Shown: positions 26,901 to 40,100, numbered from the stretch's first letter. The stretch: DNA of 64,000 nt from Sipunculus nudus (GCA_026874595.1 CM049318.1:34803956-34867955), one strand, 5' to 3'. The notes: generated from the sequence alone by a model not told the origin. Numbers and translations: made by a program.

Positions 26901-29900
26901 GACAATTTTGTGACAGTGACAATCTTGTGACACACTCCCTTTATACTTGCTTGTAAATTTGCTTGGGAAAGTCTGTGCCATGTTTGCGACATGTTTGTGA
27001 CAGTGACAATCTTGTGACACACACCGTTTGTGCTTGCTCATAAATTTTCGTGGGAAAGTCTGTGGCATGTTTGTGACAAGTTTGTGACAGTGACAATCTT
27101 GTGACACACACCCTTTATGCTTGCTTATCAATTTGCTTGGGACAGTCTGTGCCATGTCTGTGACAATCTTGTGACACACTCCCTTTATACTTGCTTGTAA
27201 ATTTGCTTGGGACAGTCTGTGCCATGTTTGCGACATGTTTGTGACAGTGACAAGCTTGTTCGACACAACCTTTATGCTTGCTTATAAATTTGCTTGGGAT
27301 AGTCTGTGCCATGTCTGTAACAATCTTGTGACAGTGTCAATCTTGTGACACACTCCCTTTCTACTTGCTTGTAAATTTGCCTACGGAAAGTCTGTGCCAT
27401 GTTTGCGACATGATTGTGACAGTGACAATCTTGGGACACATTGTCTTAATACTTGCTTGTAAATTTGCTGGGGAAAATCTTTGCCATGTTTGTGACATGT
27501 TTGTGACAGTGACAATCTTGTGACACACTGTCTTTATACTTGCTTATAAATTTGCTTGGGACAGTCTGTTCATGGCAGTGACATGTTTGTGACAGTGATA
27601 ATCTTGTGACACACACTTTATACTTGCTTGTAAATTTGCTTGGAAAAGTCTGTGCCATGTTTGCGACATGTTTGTGACAGTGACTATCTTGTGACACACA
27701 TCCTTTATGCTTGCTTATAAATTTGCTTGGGACAGTCTGTGCCATGTTTGTGACAATTTTGTGACAGTGACAATCTTGTGACACACTCCCTTTATACTTG
27801 CTTGTAAATTTGCTTGGGAAAGTCTGTGCCATGTTTGCGACATGTTTGTGACAGTGACAATCTTGTGACACACACCGTTTTTGCTTGCTCATAAATTTTC
27901 GTGGGAAAGTCTGTGGCATGTTTGTGACAATTTAGTTTGTGACAATGACAATCTTGTGACACACACCCTTTATGCTTGCTTATAAATTTGCTTGGGACAG
28001 TCTGTGCCATGTCTGTGACAATCTTGTGACACACTCCCTTTATACTTGCTTGTAAATTTGCTTGGGACAGTATGTGCCATGTTTGCGACATGTTTGTGAC
28101 AGTGACAAGCTTGTTCCACACAACCTTTATGCTTGCTTATAAATTTGCTTGGGATAGTCTGTGCCATGTTTGCGACATGTTTGTGACAGTGACAATCTTG
28201 GGACACATTGTCTTTATACTTGCTTGTAAATTTGCTGGGGAAAATCTTTGCCATGTTTGTGACATGTTTGTGACAGTGACAATCTTGTGACACACTGTCT
28301 TTATACTTGCTTATAAATTTGCTTGGGACAGTCTGTTCATGGCAGTGACATGTTTGTGACAGTGATAATCTTGTGACACACACTTTATACTTGCTTGTAA
28401 ATTTGCTTGGGAAAGTCTGTGACATGTTTGCGACATGTTTGTGACAGTGACTATCTTGTGACACACATCCTTTATGCTTGCTTATAAATTTGCTTGGGAC
28501 AGTCTGTGCCATGTTTGTGACAATTTTGTGACAGTGACAATCTTGTGACACACTCCCTTTATACTTGCTTGTAAATTTGCTTGGGAAAGTCTGTGCCATG
28601 TTTGCGACATGTTTGTGACAGTGACAATCTTGTGACACACACCGTTTGTGCTTGCTCATAAATTTTCGTGGGAAAGTCTGTGGCATGTTTGTGACAAGTT
28701 TGTGACAGTGACAATCTTGTGACACACACCCTTTATGCTTGCTTATAAATTTGCTTGGGACAGTCTGTGCCATGTCTGTGACAATCTTGTGACACACTCC
28801 CTTTATACTTGCTTGTAAATTTGCTTGGGACAGTCTGTGCCATGTTTGCGACATGTTTGTGACAGTGACAAGCTTGTTCCACACAACCTTTATGCTTGCT
28901 TATAAATTTGCTTGGGATAGTCTGTGCCATGTTTGTGACAATCTTGTGACAGTGACAATCTTGTGACACACACCCTGTATACTTGCTTGTAAATTTGCTC
29001 GGGTCAGTCTGTGCCATGTTTGTGACAAATTTGTGACAGTGACAATTTTGGGACACACTGTCTTTATACTTGCTTGTAAATTTGCTGGGGAAAATCTGTG
29101 CCATGTTTGTGACATGTTTGTGACAGTGACAGTCTTGTGAAACACTGTCTTTATACTTGCCTATAAGTTTGCTTGGGACAGTCTGTTCATGGCAGTGACA
29201 TGTTTGTGATAGTGACAATCTTGTGACACAAACCATTTATGCTTGCTTATAAATTTGCTTGCATGGGGCAGTCTGTGCCATGATATGATCATGAAATACT
29301 CCAGTAAGTGTTTGTCACTCCTAATATATGCTTTATTAAGGATATCGGTTACCCTAATCCTTCGGTTATAAAATACTCCAGTAAGTGTTTGTCAGTATTA
29401 TTACAAGATTTATCTGTGATGTGGGTTACCCTCACCCTTAAGGCATGAAAAAGTCCAGTATGTATTTGTCACTATTAATATGTGCTATATGCGTTATATG
29501 GGTTACCCTAACCCTTCGGGCATGAAATAACCATTAAGTGTTTGTCACTAATAAATATATGGTAAATCTGGGATACGAGATACTCTAACCCGATGGGCAT
29601 GAAATTTGTCGTGTTTGTCACTTTAAATATAAGGTATATCCAAGAACTGGTTACCCTAACCCTTCGGGCATGAAATACTCCAGTAAGTCTTTGTCACTAT
29701 TAATATTTTGTATATCCAAGATACAGGTTACACTACTTCGGGCATGAATCACTTCAGTAAGTGTTTGTCACTATTAATATATGCTTTATATGTGATACGG
29801 GTAACCCTAACCCTTCAGGCATGAATACTCCAGAAAGTGTTTGTCACAAATATTAATATATGCTATAGCCAGGATTTGGGTTACCTAACCGTTCGGTCAT

Positions 29901-31075
29901 AAAATATTCCAGTAAGTGTTTGTCCCTAATAATATTTTGTATATCCGGTATACGGATTACCCTAACCCTTCGGGCATGAAATCCTCCCGTAAGTTTTTGT
30001 CAATATTAATGTTTGGTATATCCGAAATACGGGTTACCCTAACCCTTCGGGCATAAAATAGTCCAGTACGTGTTTGTCACTCTTAATATATACTATATCT
30101 GTGATACGGGTTACCCTAACCCTTCATGCATGGAAAACTCCAGTAAGTGTTTCTCACTATTAATATTAATATTCGAATATCCAGGATACGGGGTTCCGTA
30201 AGCCTTCGGACATGAAATACTCCAGTAATTATTTGTCACTATTAATATGTGCTAAATCTGGGATACGGGTTACCCTAACCCTACCTACAGGAAATACTCC
30301 AGTTAGTGTTTGTCACTGTTAATATGTGCTATATCCGGTATACAGGTTACCCTAACCCTTTGGGCATGAAATACTCCAGTAAGTGTTTGTTACTTTGAAT
30401 ATTTGGTATATCTGGGATGCGGGTCACCCTTCAGGTATGAAAAACTCCAGTATGTATTTGTCACTTTTAATATGTGCTATATCAGGTATACGGGTTACCC
30501 TAACCCCTCGGGAATGAAATAACCAGTTAGTGTTTGTCATTAATAAATATATGGTAAATGCAAGATACGGGTTACCGTAAATCTTTGGACATGAAATACT
30601 CCAGATTTTGTTTGTAGCTAACAATATGTGCTAAATCTGGGATGCGAGATACCGTAACCCGAGGGGCATGACATCTGTCGTGTTTGTCACTATTCATATA
30701 AGGTATATCCAAGAACGGTTTACTCTAACCCTTCGGGCATGAAATACTCCAGTAAGTGTTTGTCACTCTTATTTTATGCTTTATCCAGGATACGGGTTAC
30801 CCTAACCCTTCATGAAAATCTCAAGTAAGTATTTGTCACTATATTAACCTTTCAGTCATGAAATGCTCAAGTAAGCATTTGACACTAGTAATATATATAT
30901 ATATATATATAATTTGTATTGTTCACATAGCGTGAATTCGATACATCGCGGTGATAGAACTCTACCGTATGGGAGCGTTTATAAATAACTAAAGTACGGT
31001 TAGTTTGACTTCATCAGTTTGTGCTACAGATCATTTTCGTGAGAGCAGCATTCAAACCGGCTCACTCTTCAGGTT

Positions 31076-31136
<61 letters not shown>

Positions 31137-34100
31137 AATCTCCGTGATAGGGGCGACCCTAACACTGCATAAAATAGTCTAGTAGGTCTTTATCACTAGT
31201 AAAATATGGTATATCCTGGATAAGAATGACCCTAAGCCTTCGGATATGAAGTATAAATATTCAAGTAAGTATTTGTCACAATTAATATGTGCTATATCTG
31301 AGATACGAGATACCCTTACTCTATGGGCATGAAAAACTGTGGTAAGTCTTTGTCACTATTGATATTTGGTATATCCAAGATACAGGTTACCCTAACCCTT
31401 CAGGCATGAATCACTCCAGTAAGTGTTCGTCACTCTTAATATATGCTATATACGTGATACGGGTTACCCTAACCCTTCGGGCATGAATACTCTAGTAAGT
31501 GTTTGTCACTATTAATTCTGTCACCGCCATAGCACAGACTGTCCCAAGCCAATTATGAGGAGAGCGTATTTATGGTGTGTCACATAATTTTCACTGTCAC
31601 AAACATGTCCTAAGCATGGCACAGACTTTCCCAAGCAAATTTATAAGCAAGTATAAAGGGAGTGTGTCACAAGATTGTCACTGTCACAAACATGGCACAG
31701 ACTGTCCCAAATAAATTTATAAGCAAGTCTAAAGGGTGTGTGTCACAAGATTGTCACTGTCACAAACATGTCACAAACATGGCACAGACTTCCCCGAGCA
31801 AATTTACAAGCAAGTATATAGGGAGTGTGTCACATGATTGTCACTGTCAGAAACGTGTCGCAAACATGGCACAGACTTTCCCTAGCAAATTTACAAGCAA
31901 GTATAAAGGGAGTGTGTCACAAGATTGTCACTGTCACAAGATTGTCACAAACATGGCACCTACTGTCCCAAGCAAATTTATCAGCAAGCATAAAGGGTGT
32001 GTGTCACAAGATTGTCACTGTCAAAAACATGGCACAGACTGTCCCAAGCAAATTTATAAGCCAGTATAAAGGGTGTGTGTCACAAGATTGTCACTGTCAC
32101 AAACATGTCGCAAACATGGCACAGACTGACCAGGGCAAATTTATAAACAAGCATAAAGGGTGTGCGTCACAAGACTGTCATTGTCACAAACATGACACAA
32201 ACATGGCTTAGACTTTCCCAAGCAAATTTACAAGCAAGTATAAATGGAGTGTGTCACAAAATTGTCACTGTCATAAACATGGCACAGGCTGTCCCAAGCA
32301 AATTTACAAGCAAGTATAAAGGGAGTGTGTCACAAGATTGTCACTGTCACAAGATTGTCACAAACATGGCACAGACTGTCCCAAGCAAATTTATAAGCAA
32401 GCATAAAGGATGTGTGTCACAAGATTGTCACTGTCACAAGATTGTCACAAACATGGCACAGACTGACCCGGGCAAATTTATAAGGAAGCATAAAGGGTGT
32501 GTGTCACAAGATTGTCACTGTCAGAAACATGGCACAGACTGTCCCAAGCAAAATTTATAAGCAAGGATAAAGTGTGTGTGTCACAAGATTGTCACTGTCA
32601 CAAACATGTCGCAAACATGGGACAGACTTACCCGAGCAAATTTACAAGCAAGTATAAAGGGAGTGTGTCACAAGATTGTCACTGTCACAAGATTGTCACA
32701 AACATGGCACAGACTGACCCGGGAAAATTTATAAGCAAGCATAAAGGATGTGTGTCACAAGATTGTCACTGTCAAAAACATGGCACAGACTGTCCCGAGC
32801 AAATTTACAAGTAAGTATAAAGGGAGTGTGTCACAAGATTGTCACTGTCACAAGATTGTCACAAACATGGCACAGACTGTCCCAAGCAAATTTACAAGCA
32901 AGTATAAAGGGTGTGTGTCACAAGATTGTCACAAACATGGCACAGACTGTCCCAAGCAAACTTATAAGCAAGCATAAAGAGTGTGTGTCACAAGGTTGTC
33001 ACTGTCACAAACATGTCGCAAACATGGCACAGACTTTCCCAAGCAAATTTACAAGCAAGTATAAAGGGTGTGTTTCACAAGATTGTCACTGTCACAAGAT
33101 TGTCAAAAACATGGCACAGACTTTCCCCAGCAAAATTATAAGCAAGCGTAAAGGTTTTGTGTCACAAGATTTTCACTGTCACAAACATGCCACTGCCATG
33201 GCACAGACTATGGCTAGCCGTTGTCCGCTGAACAATCCCTAACTCCGACCACCGCCCCTATATCTTTCAAGGCAGGGAAAGGGGCCCTGTGTGTAGAGGG
33301 TTGGGGAAATGGAGGTAGTCCCGAAATGTAACACATTGGCCCCGCAAGATGAAACAAATCACTTGTGTAACCAACTGTTAGCTCACTGCGATAGGCACCC
33401 AACACACGGGGTCACAATGTGCTTCCGGGCATTTCTCTGCACGCACTCGGTCCGCTAGATAAATGAATGACTCTTTATATACTAAGAGCCTCAACTGGGT
33501 GTTGGTAGGCATGTAATCTGTGTGGAGGAGAACCTAGCATCCTTTGGTCATTTATTAAACTTATATCGAAGTATTATTTCAGCGACCGGCTTGGATCCGC
33601 CATTGCTACTATTTTCCGTTGGTGACGCCGTGTGTCGTCAGGGCGCCCCTCTGCTGGAAGGCCAAGACACGACCCTCAACAAATCCTCATGTGTGATCGA
33701 AGGATTCTCTAATCAGATTCGGACCATAGCTTTTCACCTGGTAAAACGGATCTTTTTCTTTAGTTTTCACAATGAGCCGGCAGAAATACATAGGGTAACT
33801 CTCGCTCACGGTCAGAAATCTGCTACAATAGGTCGAAGCTATGCTGAAGGTAGGAACCAGCAATTCACTCTCTACCATTCATCGGTAGTTTTTAATATTA
33901 TGAAAAGAAATTCTGATTGCAACGTTTTGGTTTAGAAAAAAACAGCCATATAATAACTATTATCGCTGAACAGGTGACACATTTTCTATCGTTCTTCGTA
34001 CATTAAAGATGGATAGAAAGAAAAAGAGAATGAAAGAAGGAAATAGAGTCCGAGCAGCCGTGATATCATTTACCTGGGGCGTTCTAAGCGGGAGCGCAAA

Positions 34101-37100
34101 GAACGCACCCCTACCCAGGTTTGTGCATGTGTGCTAAAACGGCTAGCTAGCCCAGGTTACAGTAATTTGATTTTGTGTGGGGCTTCCTGCAAATATTTTT
34201 ATTTATATTGCTCTACCGCCAGATGGAGTGGCAATCACTGACTGTTGTTGATATGATTATGCTGTTGATATGTTGAATGATATGTTGCTTGCTAATGTGG
34301 ATATATTGAAATAATGACCTCGGGCAAAAAAAAAAAAAATTAAATGTATGGTTCTCAGGCACTGCGCGAGTCAAATTTAACCCCTGCATAAAAAAAAATA
34401 TTTTGAATTACAAAGAAGCTTACCAGTTTTGAGCTCCCGGACATTTCTGTCAATAAAGTAAAATAATACATATTTGATCAGATTTCCTGTGTTATGTAGT
34501 GTTTTAATCTGTTTAGTAGTATCTGTTTTTATCATGCTTTATCCTGATCATATGGCATTTTTATCGAAACATTAAAAAATCGCCCTGTTTCAAACAAAAG
34601 TTTTAAAAAATGTACTTTGACATAATAAAGTCGATCAAAAATATTTTTCCTTTAACTAGCCCCCCAAAAAATTGTTGATTTTCAATATCATGAAAAGACG
34701 GCCCTCTGTGTTTCGGAACTTCACTTGTGGGTTTTCAAATCATATTTAAATTACATTGAGTATATATGCAGGTAAATGTATGTATATATACATTACATTT
34801 ATATACATTACATCCATATATATGTTCGTCACAAAGAGTCTGTACATGTGTTTTCACATTTCAGCTCTGGCCGTGGATTGGGTGACAGAAAATCTATACT
34901 GGACTGATCCCACTAACAGCCATATCGTGGCCAGTAGACTCAATGGACTTTATCCCGTCGTTGTGGTACAGGGTAAACCACGTGGTCTCGCACTGAATCC
35001 ACTCAAGGGGTAAAAATAATGATTTAAATCTTTATTTCTGTATCACAATTTAAACACATCTAAATATAAAACAGGACTGTCGTGTCCGTTATACAGAGCA
35101 CTTTCTATTTTTTAATTCCCTGTATTGCGATGCTGAACATGAATTTCGTGTTCAGTTTCTGACCAAAGAAATCTTTTGGATATTTTGTAAGTTCTTTATT
35201 TTCTCATACGATTAACGAGAATAGATTTATTGTATTTTGGTATGATTATTGGATTTTAAGTTCTAAATTAAACCTTTGAACAATTGGTATATACGGTAAC
35301 TCCCGCTTTTGTTTATCAGCGCCATCTACGTTGAACGATTAAGAGGGTTAAGATATCATGTCGATTAATCCTTGACCTTTATTAAATTTCAGCTAAACAC
35401 AGGGACATTTTATTTATTCTTGTTGGCAATCTTTTCAAATGAAAAAAAAAAAATACAAAGGAATTATCCAGTTTTAATGCCTTACGCAAACTTTGTGTCT
35501 CACAAAAGTAACACAAGATGGCGCTGACAGACAATAGCGGTCCTACCGTAATTCACACTGAAAACATATTGTACCCTGTTGAAAGAGCATGCTTTCGTTA
35601 CAGGCGCATGTATTGGTGTAGTATGGATAGCAGTCCACGGATTAAAGAATCTCGCATGGACGGGACGTTCCTTCGTGATCTTGTTACGACTAGTCTGAGA
35701 CAGCCACGACAACTGACACTCGATCTTGCGTCAAACAAGTAGGCCTCGCATGAACTTCAATAAAATGTCTAAGAAGACCAATGCTGATTTGTCTAAATCT
35801 ATAACTGTTGTCGGCAACTCTGTACAATAATTGGCTGTGGTTATACTCTGTGGCGCCAAAATAGAGGGTATATCCCCCACCCCTCATTTTGGCAGAGGGT
35901 TATGATAAATGTAATCATGTATTCTGGTTATTCTTAATCAGGTGTAGATATATAATATTTCATAGTAAACTCAGAAATGGGAGTCTATAATTCTAATTAT
36001 GCCCCCCCCCCTTCGAGGGGAGACACGTTGTTTTCAGTGCCATCGTCAGTCGTCGTCTGTCGTCTGCAAATATATCATCGCAGTTCGAACAGTGGTGACC
36101 TTTGCCTTGACCTTCAAGGTCAAATCTTTTAAATCTAGAATCAATGTTTTTTGAGCGCATGTTTCACTCCTAATTTTATTTATATTCTTGACGTCTCAAC
36201 TCGCAGGCTGTACTGGAGCGACTCTGATGCGTCAACTATAACTTCAGTATCCATTAACTCTCCAACTGACAGGAAAACCGTCATAAGCAAACCTGGGGCT
36301 CAGATCTGGGGAGTGGCATTATTTCAGGTATATAATACTCATAAATAAATAATACAGTGGTACCCCGTGTTGCGATCACCCCACAGATGGGACCACCACG
36401 ACAATCACGAATTCTTTTTTGGTCCTAAATATATAAACCTGGTAACTTAAGAATTTCACAAATACAACTACCCAGTCCCCAACGTGGTCGTTATTGTGGG
36501 GTTTCACTGTAATTAACAGGTAAGGTAATTATCATAATTACTAGAAACCTGAATTCTGAAAAATACAAGCCTCCGCCATGTTTCATGTCATTTTGGGAGA
36601 TACTCACAAAACCATGTTTGCATTCACCTATTCGGGCCATATTTCGGAAAATGTGTTGTCTACTGGCCACCAAACGCCCTCCGCATACAGATAGATTCCC
36701 AACTTTGACCATTACAGGAGTACTTTCCTCTTGTATTTCGGTGCCTTTATCAAACCCTGACCTTGCTAAAATATCCAAACCGCTTATAGGGGCGGCCATT
36801 TTGAGTAAAGACAAGAACTCGGATGTCCCAAGTCGCATTTCGGAATTAAGGCGACATCACTTAAGTCCGTTCCAGTGCCCCTGTTCACCTGTTTCTTCGC
36901 GATTATTTTTGCGAATCAAAGAACGCCAAAACTGTTTGATCTTAGGGCGGAAAGAGAAAAAAAGCGTTATTATCTATTATGGAAATAATAGCCTACTTTA
37001 TGTCATTTTCCTGTAAACAATTTAAAACCATTTTGTGAGTAACTAGTCAATCTTGCCTTTTATCTATGAAATAATAGACGTGACGTACTAAAGAGACACG

Positions 37101-40100
37101 GGACCAATATTCAAGAGATGCCGACCTCTGTTTCCAGCGAGACTTGTATTCTCTGCGTGCACGCGCTTCACTGTTACGTCACATTACTTCATGACCTTAT
37201 CCAAGAAGAATAAAGAATGGCCACTTATTAGGGACGCCATGAACCACGGATATTTATGAGACATGTCAACCAGGCCGTTAAGGGGAAACTTGACACTTTA
37301 CTGGCGCCCCCTACTGACGACACTGCAAACTAAAAATATTTCTGGTTTAATTATTATGTCATGAGGCTACATATTTTGCCGTTAGTGACTTTTGTTGTCA
37401 TTAAAACGTCATCGCTTCAGGACATCATTTGAGAAAAGTAACTAGGATGAACAATCCTTGTAAGAATGCTCTGTGTAACAGCTTTATTTAATTATTTTTT
37501 AAATAGTAACAATTTTTACATAGAAATTTTCAAACAGAATATCACCAGAAGAGGCTCATATACAGGAATATACCAACGGCTATCTTGTCAACTGTCAGTT
37601 TTGACAGATGCAAGTTGATGAAAGAAAAAGAGCATAAATATCACATATGATTGTGAGTGACACTGATGGTGTAATTCTGAAGAGATAATAAGAATATTCA
37701 CATAGTTTTTTTAGTGCTGATATTTATATTTCTTTTTATATGAGCATCTTTAAAGCTGATCGTATATTGTTGACGCCAGAAACCATTTTTGTGTGGACTT
37801 GCTCCCTGTCTCATAATCACCAGCGCCACCTTGGGGGGATTTTCGAAACTAATAATGTCCAAAATATTCATAATTTGGCCTTATATTTTAAAATTTAACC
37901 CATTGACATACACTGTTTTGTCTTTAGATAAGATTGATATTCAATTCTGCATGTTTATGTAGAATATTATGAAAAATACATTGGTCAGTTTTCTAAAATA
38001 TGTAACTTAGTTTCCCCCTTAGTTATAATATCATATAAAAACCCACCACAAGTGTCCATTTGCAACTTCATATATTGCAAAAATAAGCACATTGACCAAC
38101 AAATTTTATTTCATAATTTTTCAAAGTATGCCTTGTAGATATCATGTGCAAAATATCTAAGAAATTCCATTGGTAGTTTAAAGTGTCATGTTCCCCTTAA
38201 GCACAGATGGCGGTAGGGTAACATGCAAAACGTTCAGTTACTAAACGTTCATTTACTACCATCTTTCACGGAAACGTCGCGTGTCGTGACGTCATTGTCG
38301 CCTGTGACGTAACGGATGACGCTAAACAGATGGCCGCATGGTCGCATGCAACAAGTGCAAGTGGTAAAATGTGCTATAAAAACCCATAAAACACTAATTC
38401 TGAGTTTTTTTATGCTTTACACCAAATTTGATCTTATTAACACTTTCACAACACCAGCCTATATATGATAAATTTCAGTAACATCCGTTATACCCTCCTA
38501 TATATCGTCTGGACATATATATATATATATACACACACAAAGAATCGAGTGAAAACAATAACCCTCGCTTCGCGCAGAATTAATAATAATATACGTTTGA
38601 ATTCATATGAACAAAAGACAAATATATAAGATATTTTTCTCAACGGAATAGATTCATGGCATGTAAATAACTCTGAGTTAAATGAGGATAACGTTAACCT
38701 TATCATAAGAAAAAAAAATTTTTAGGCTTAAGACTCTGATAAATAACATATTTAACATGAACTAGCAAATTTAGCAGATTCTCCAAAGCTTTTGCAAGAC
38801 GGGCGATGAAGCACTTGTTGTGAACAAGGAACCCACAGTCCAAACCACCAAGGGGCACCTAATCGAATTGCTTGATTTCGGGGCTAGGCCTTCTAAATTA
38901 TTGTCTTGTTGTATTGGTTATCCATGCGCAGCTACGAGTTTTTTTTAATTTTATGGTATTCAGATAATATCTAGAAGATATTTGTATGTGGCTTTGTTTA
39001 ACAAAAGAAAATTTATTTTTAACTCTTACTATTTATTGTTTGGGTTCCCATGTACGTAATATCAATAATACTCAATCGTTAAACTATTTTGTTTTATGTT
39101 TTAATTCAATCTTAGGTCTGAAGTGCTGCATTTATTAAGTCTTAAAGTATTGAATATTATTTTTATTAAAACAGCATTGCTTATAAATGCTAAGCTAATG
39201 ACTACATTATAAGCTAATGACTTCATATTTTGCAAAGCTCCTTCCTTAACCATTATTACAAAGGTCTGTATACACGGTTTCATGTAATATATAGAATAAC
39301 CACGATTCACGTTTTTAAATGATCAAGGTAACATGGGGGGGGGGGCTTTATACATTTTTGTTTGGAACAAGTTACTAGAACTCATTTTACTGGTGCCTGT
39401 GCAGGATTTCGTGGCGTGGACCGAGTCCTCTCCAACGACCGGCCTACACTGGCGGAGGTTGAACGGGTCTGTCCCATCATCGCTCAGAGTACAGTCTAAT
39501 AACGGATATGACGTCATAGCTTATGACACGCAGGCGCAGCCCGGTTCAGGTACAGTAATATCTGCAGATATGTATCCAGGTGTTCAGGAGATTAAAAGCA
39601 AGCCCCTTCTTATTTCCACCATAGTTAACTACATTTTATTTTGCAGCTATTTGTAGGCTTTCATTTCTTTGTTGTAACCCCAAAATAATCCTGGATCCGC
39701 CCCTCATCTCGCCAATACGACTATCTCTTGAACTAATGAAACAGATAATTGATAGTATGATCGGTTTAACACGACAAGACCAGCAGTATTCATTAGTGGG
39801 GCGTCAATTCAGGGGACATGGATTATACCCCCCCCCCGACACACTCACACACATTTATCAGGGGCGAATGGTCAAATTAGTCATTCCCCTGATATTCAGA
39901 TAAAATAGTTTACATATACTGGCAACATAATACACAGCCAATAAAGGGTAAACATATATATGTATATGTGTGTGTGTTTAAAAAAAGCTGTGAGTCATCC
40001 CCAACCCCTTGAAGAAAAATTGACGCCTCTGACGACCATTTCAGGATTTGGGATAAATGCGATTATATTGAGTAATAACAAACGGCACTTAAGAGAACAC

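Larger units (their letters stand above)
22090..33337. mobile_element. giant Foldback-like element in intron 1
   Basis: The outer edges carry the same unique phrases in inverted orientation and in the same order. These are aatgtgttacat (22090-22101; inverted at 33326-33337), tacctccatttcccc (22143-22157; inverted at 33303-33317), accctctacacaca (22260-22273; inverted at 33288-33301) and agtctgtgccat-gcagtg (near 22290; inverted near 33200). Inside these edges lie inverted arrays of one 87-bp satellite, 7.0 kb on the left and 1.7 kb on the right, around a core of a 77-bp satellite. Long inverted ends made of tandem repeats are the hallmark of Foldback (FB) transposons of flies and similar elements. 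No transposase gene is present. True borders and target duplication could not be fixed; similarity may extend some 25 bases further out (tttg-tttc phrases near 22066 and 33355). Confidence 0.6.

Noticed and set aside
23005-28884. Minus-strand open frames of 300 codons and more with CHCHKH units
   Set aside because: They exist only because the satellite monomer is 87 bp. Frames break irregularly, opposite-strand frames are also open, and the inverted right arm shows the same on the other strand.
29290-31515. Interstitial telomere
   Set aside because: The ccctaaccc word occurs once per 77-bp monomer and never as a tandem hexamer run.
14020-33215. CRISPR-like regular arrays
   Set aside because: Units are directly adjoining tandem repeats without unique spacers, in an intron-bearing eukaryotic sequence.
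22310-33215. Hammerhead ribozyme in the satellites, as known for some bivalve repeats
   Set aside because: I looked for the CTGATGA and GAAA core pair in both satellites and did not find it.
36491-37016. Overlapping 143- and 115-codon frames in intron 5
   Set aside because: No known motif, no splice connection in frame to the receptor, and both strands open at once.
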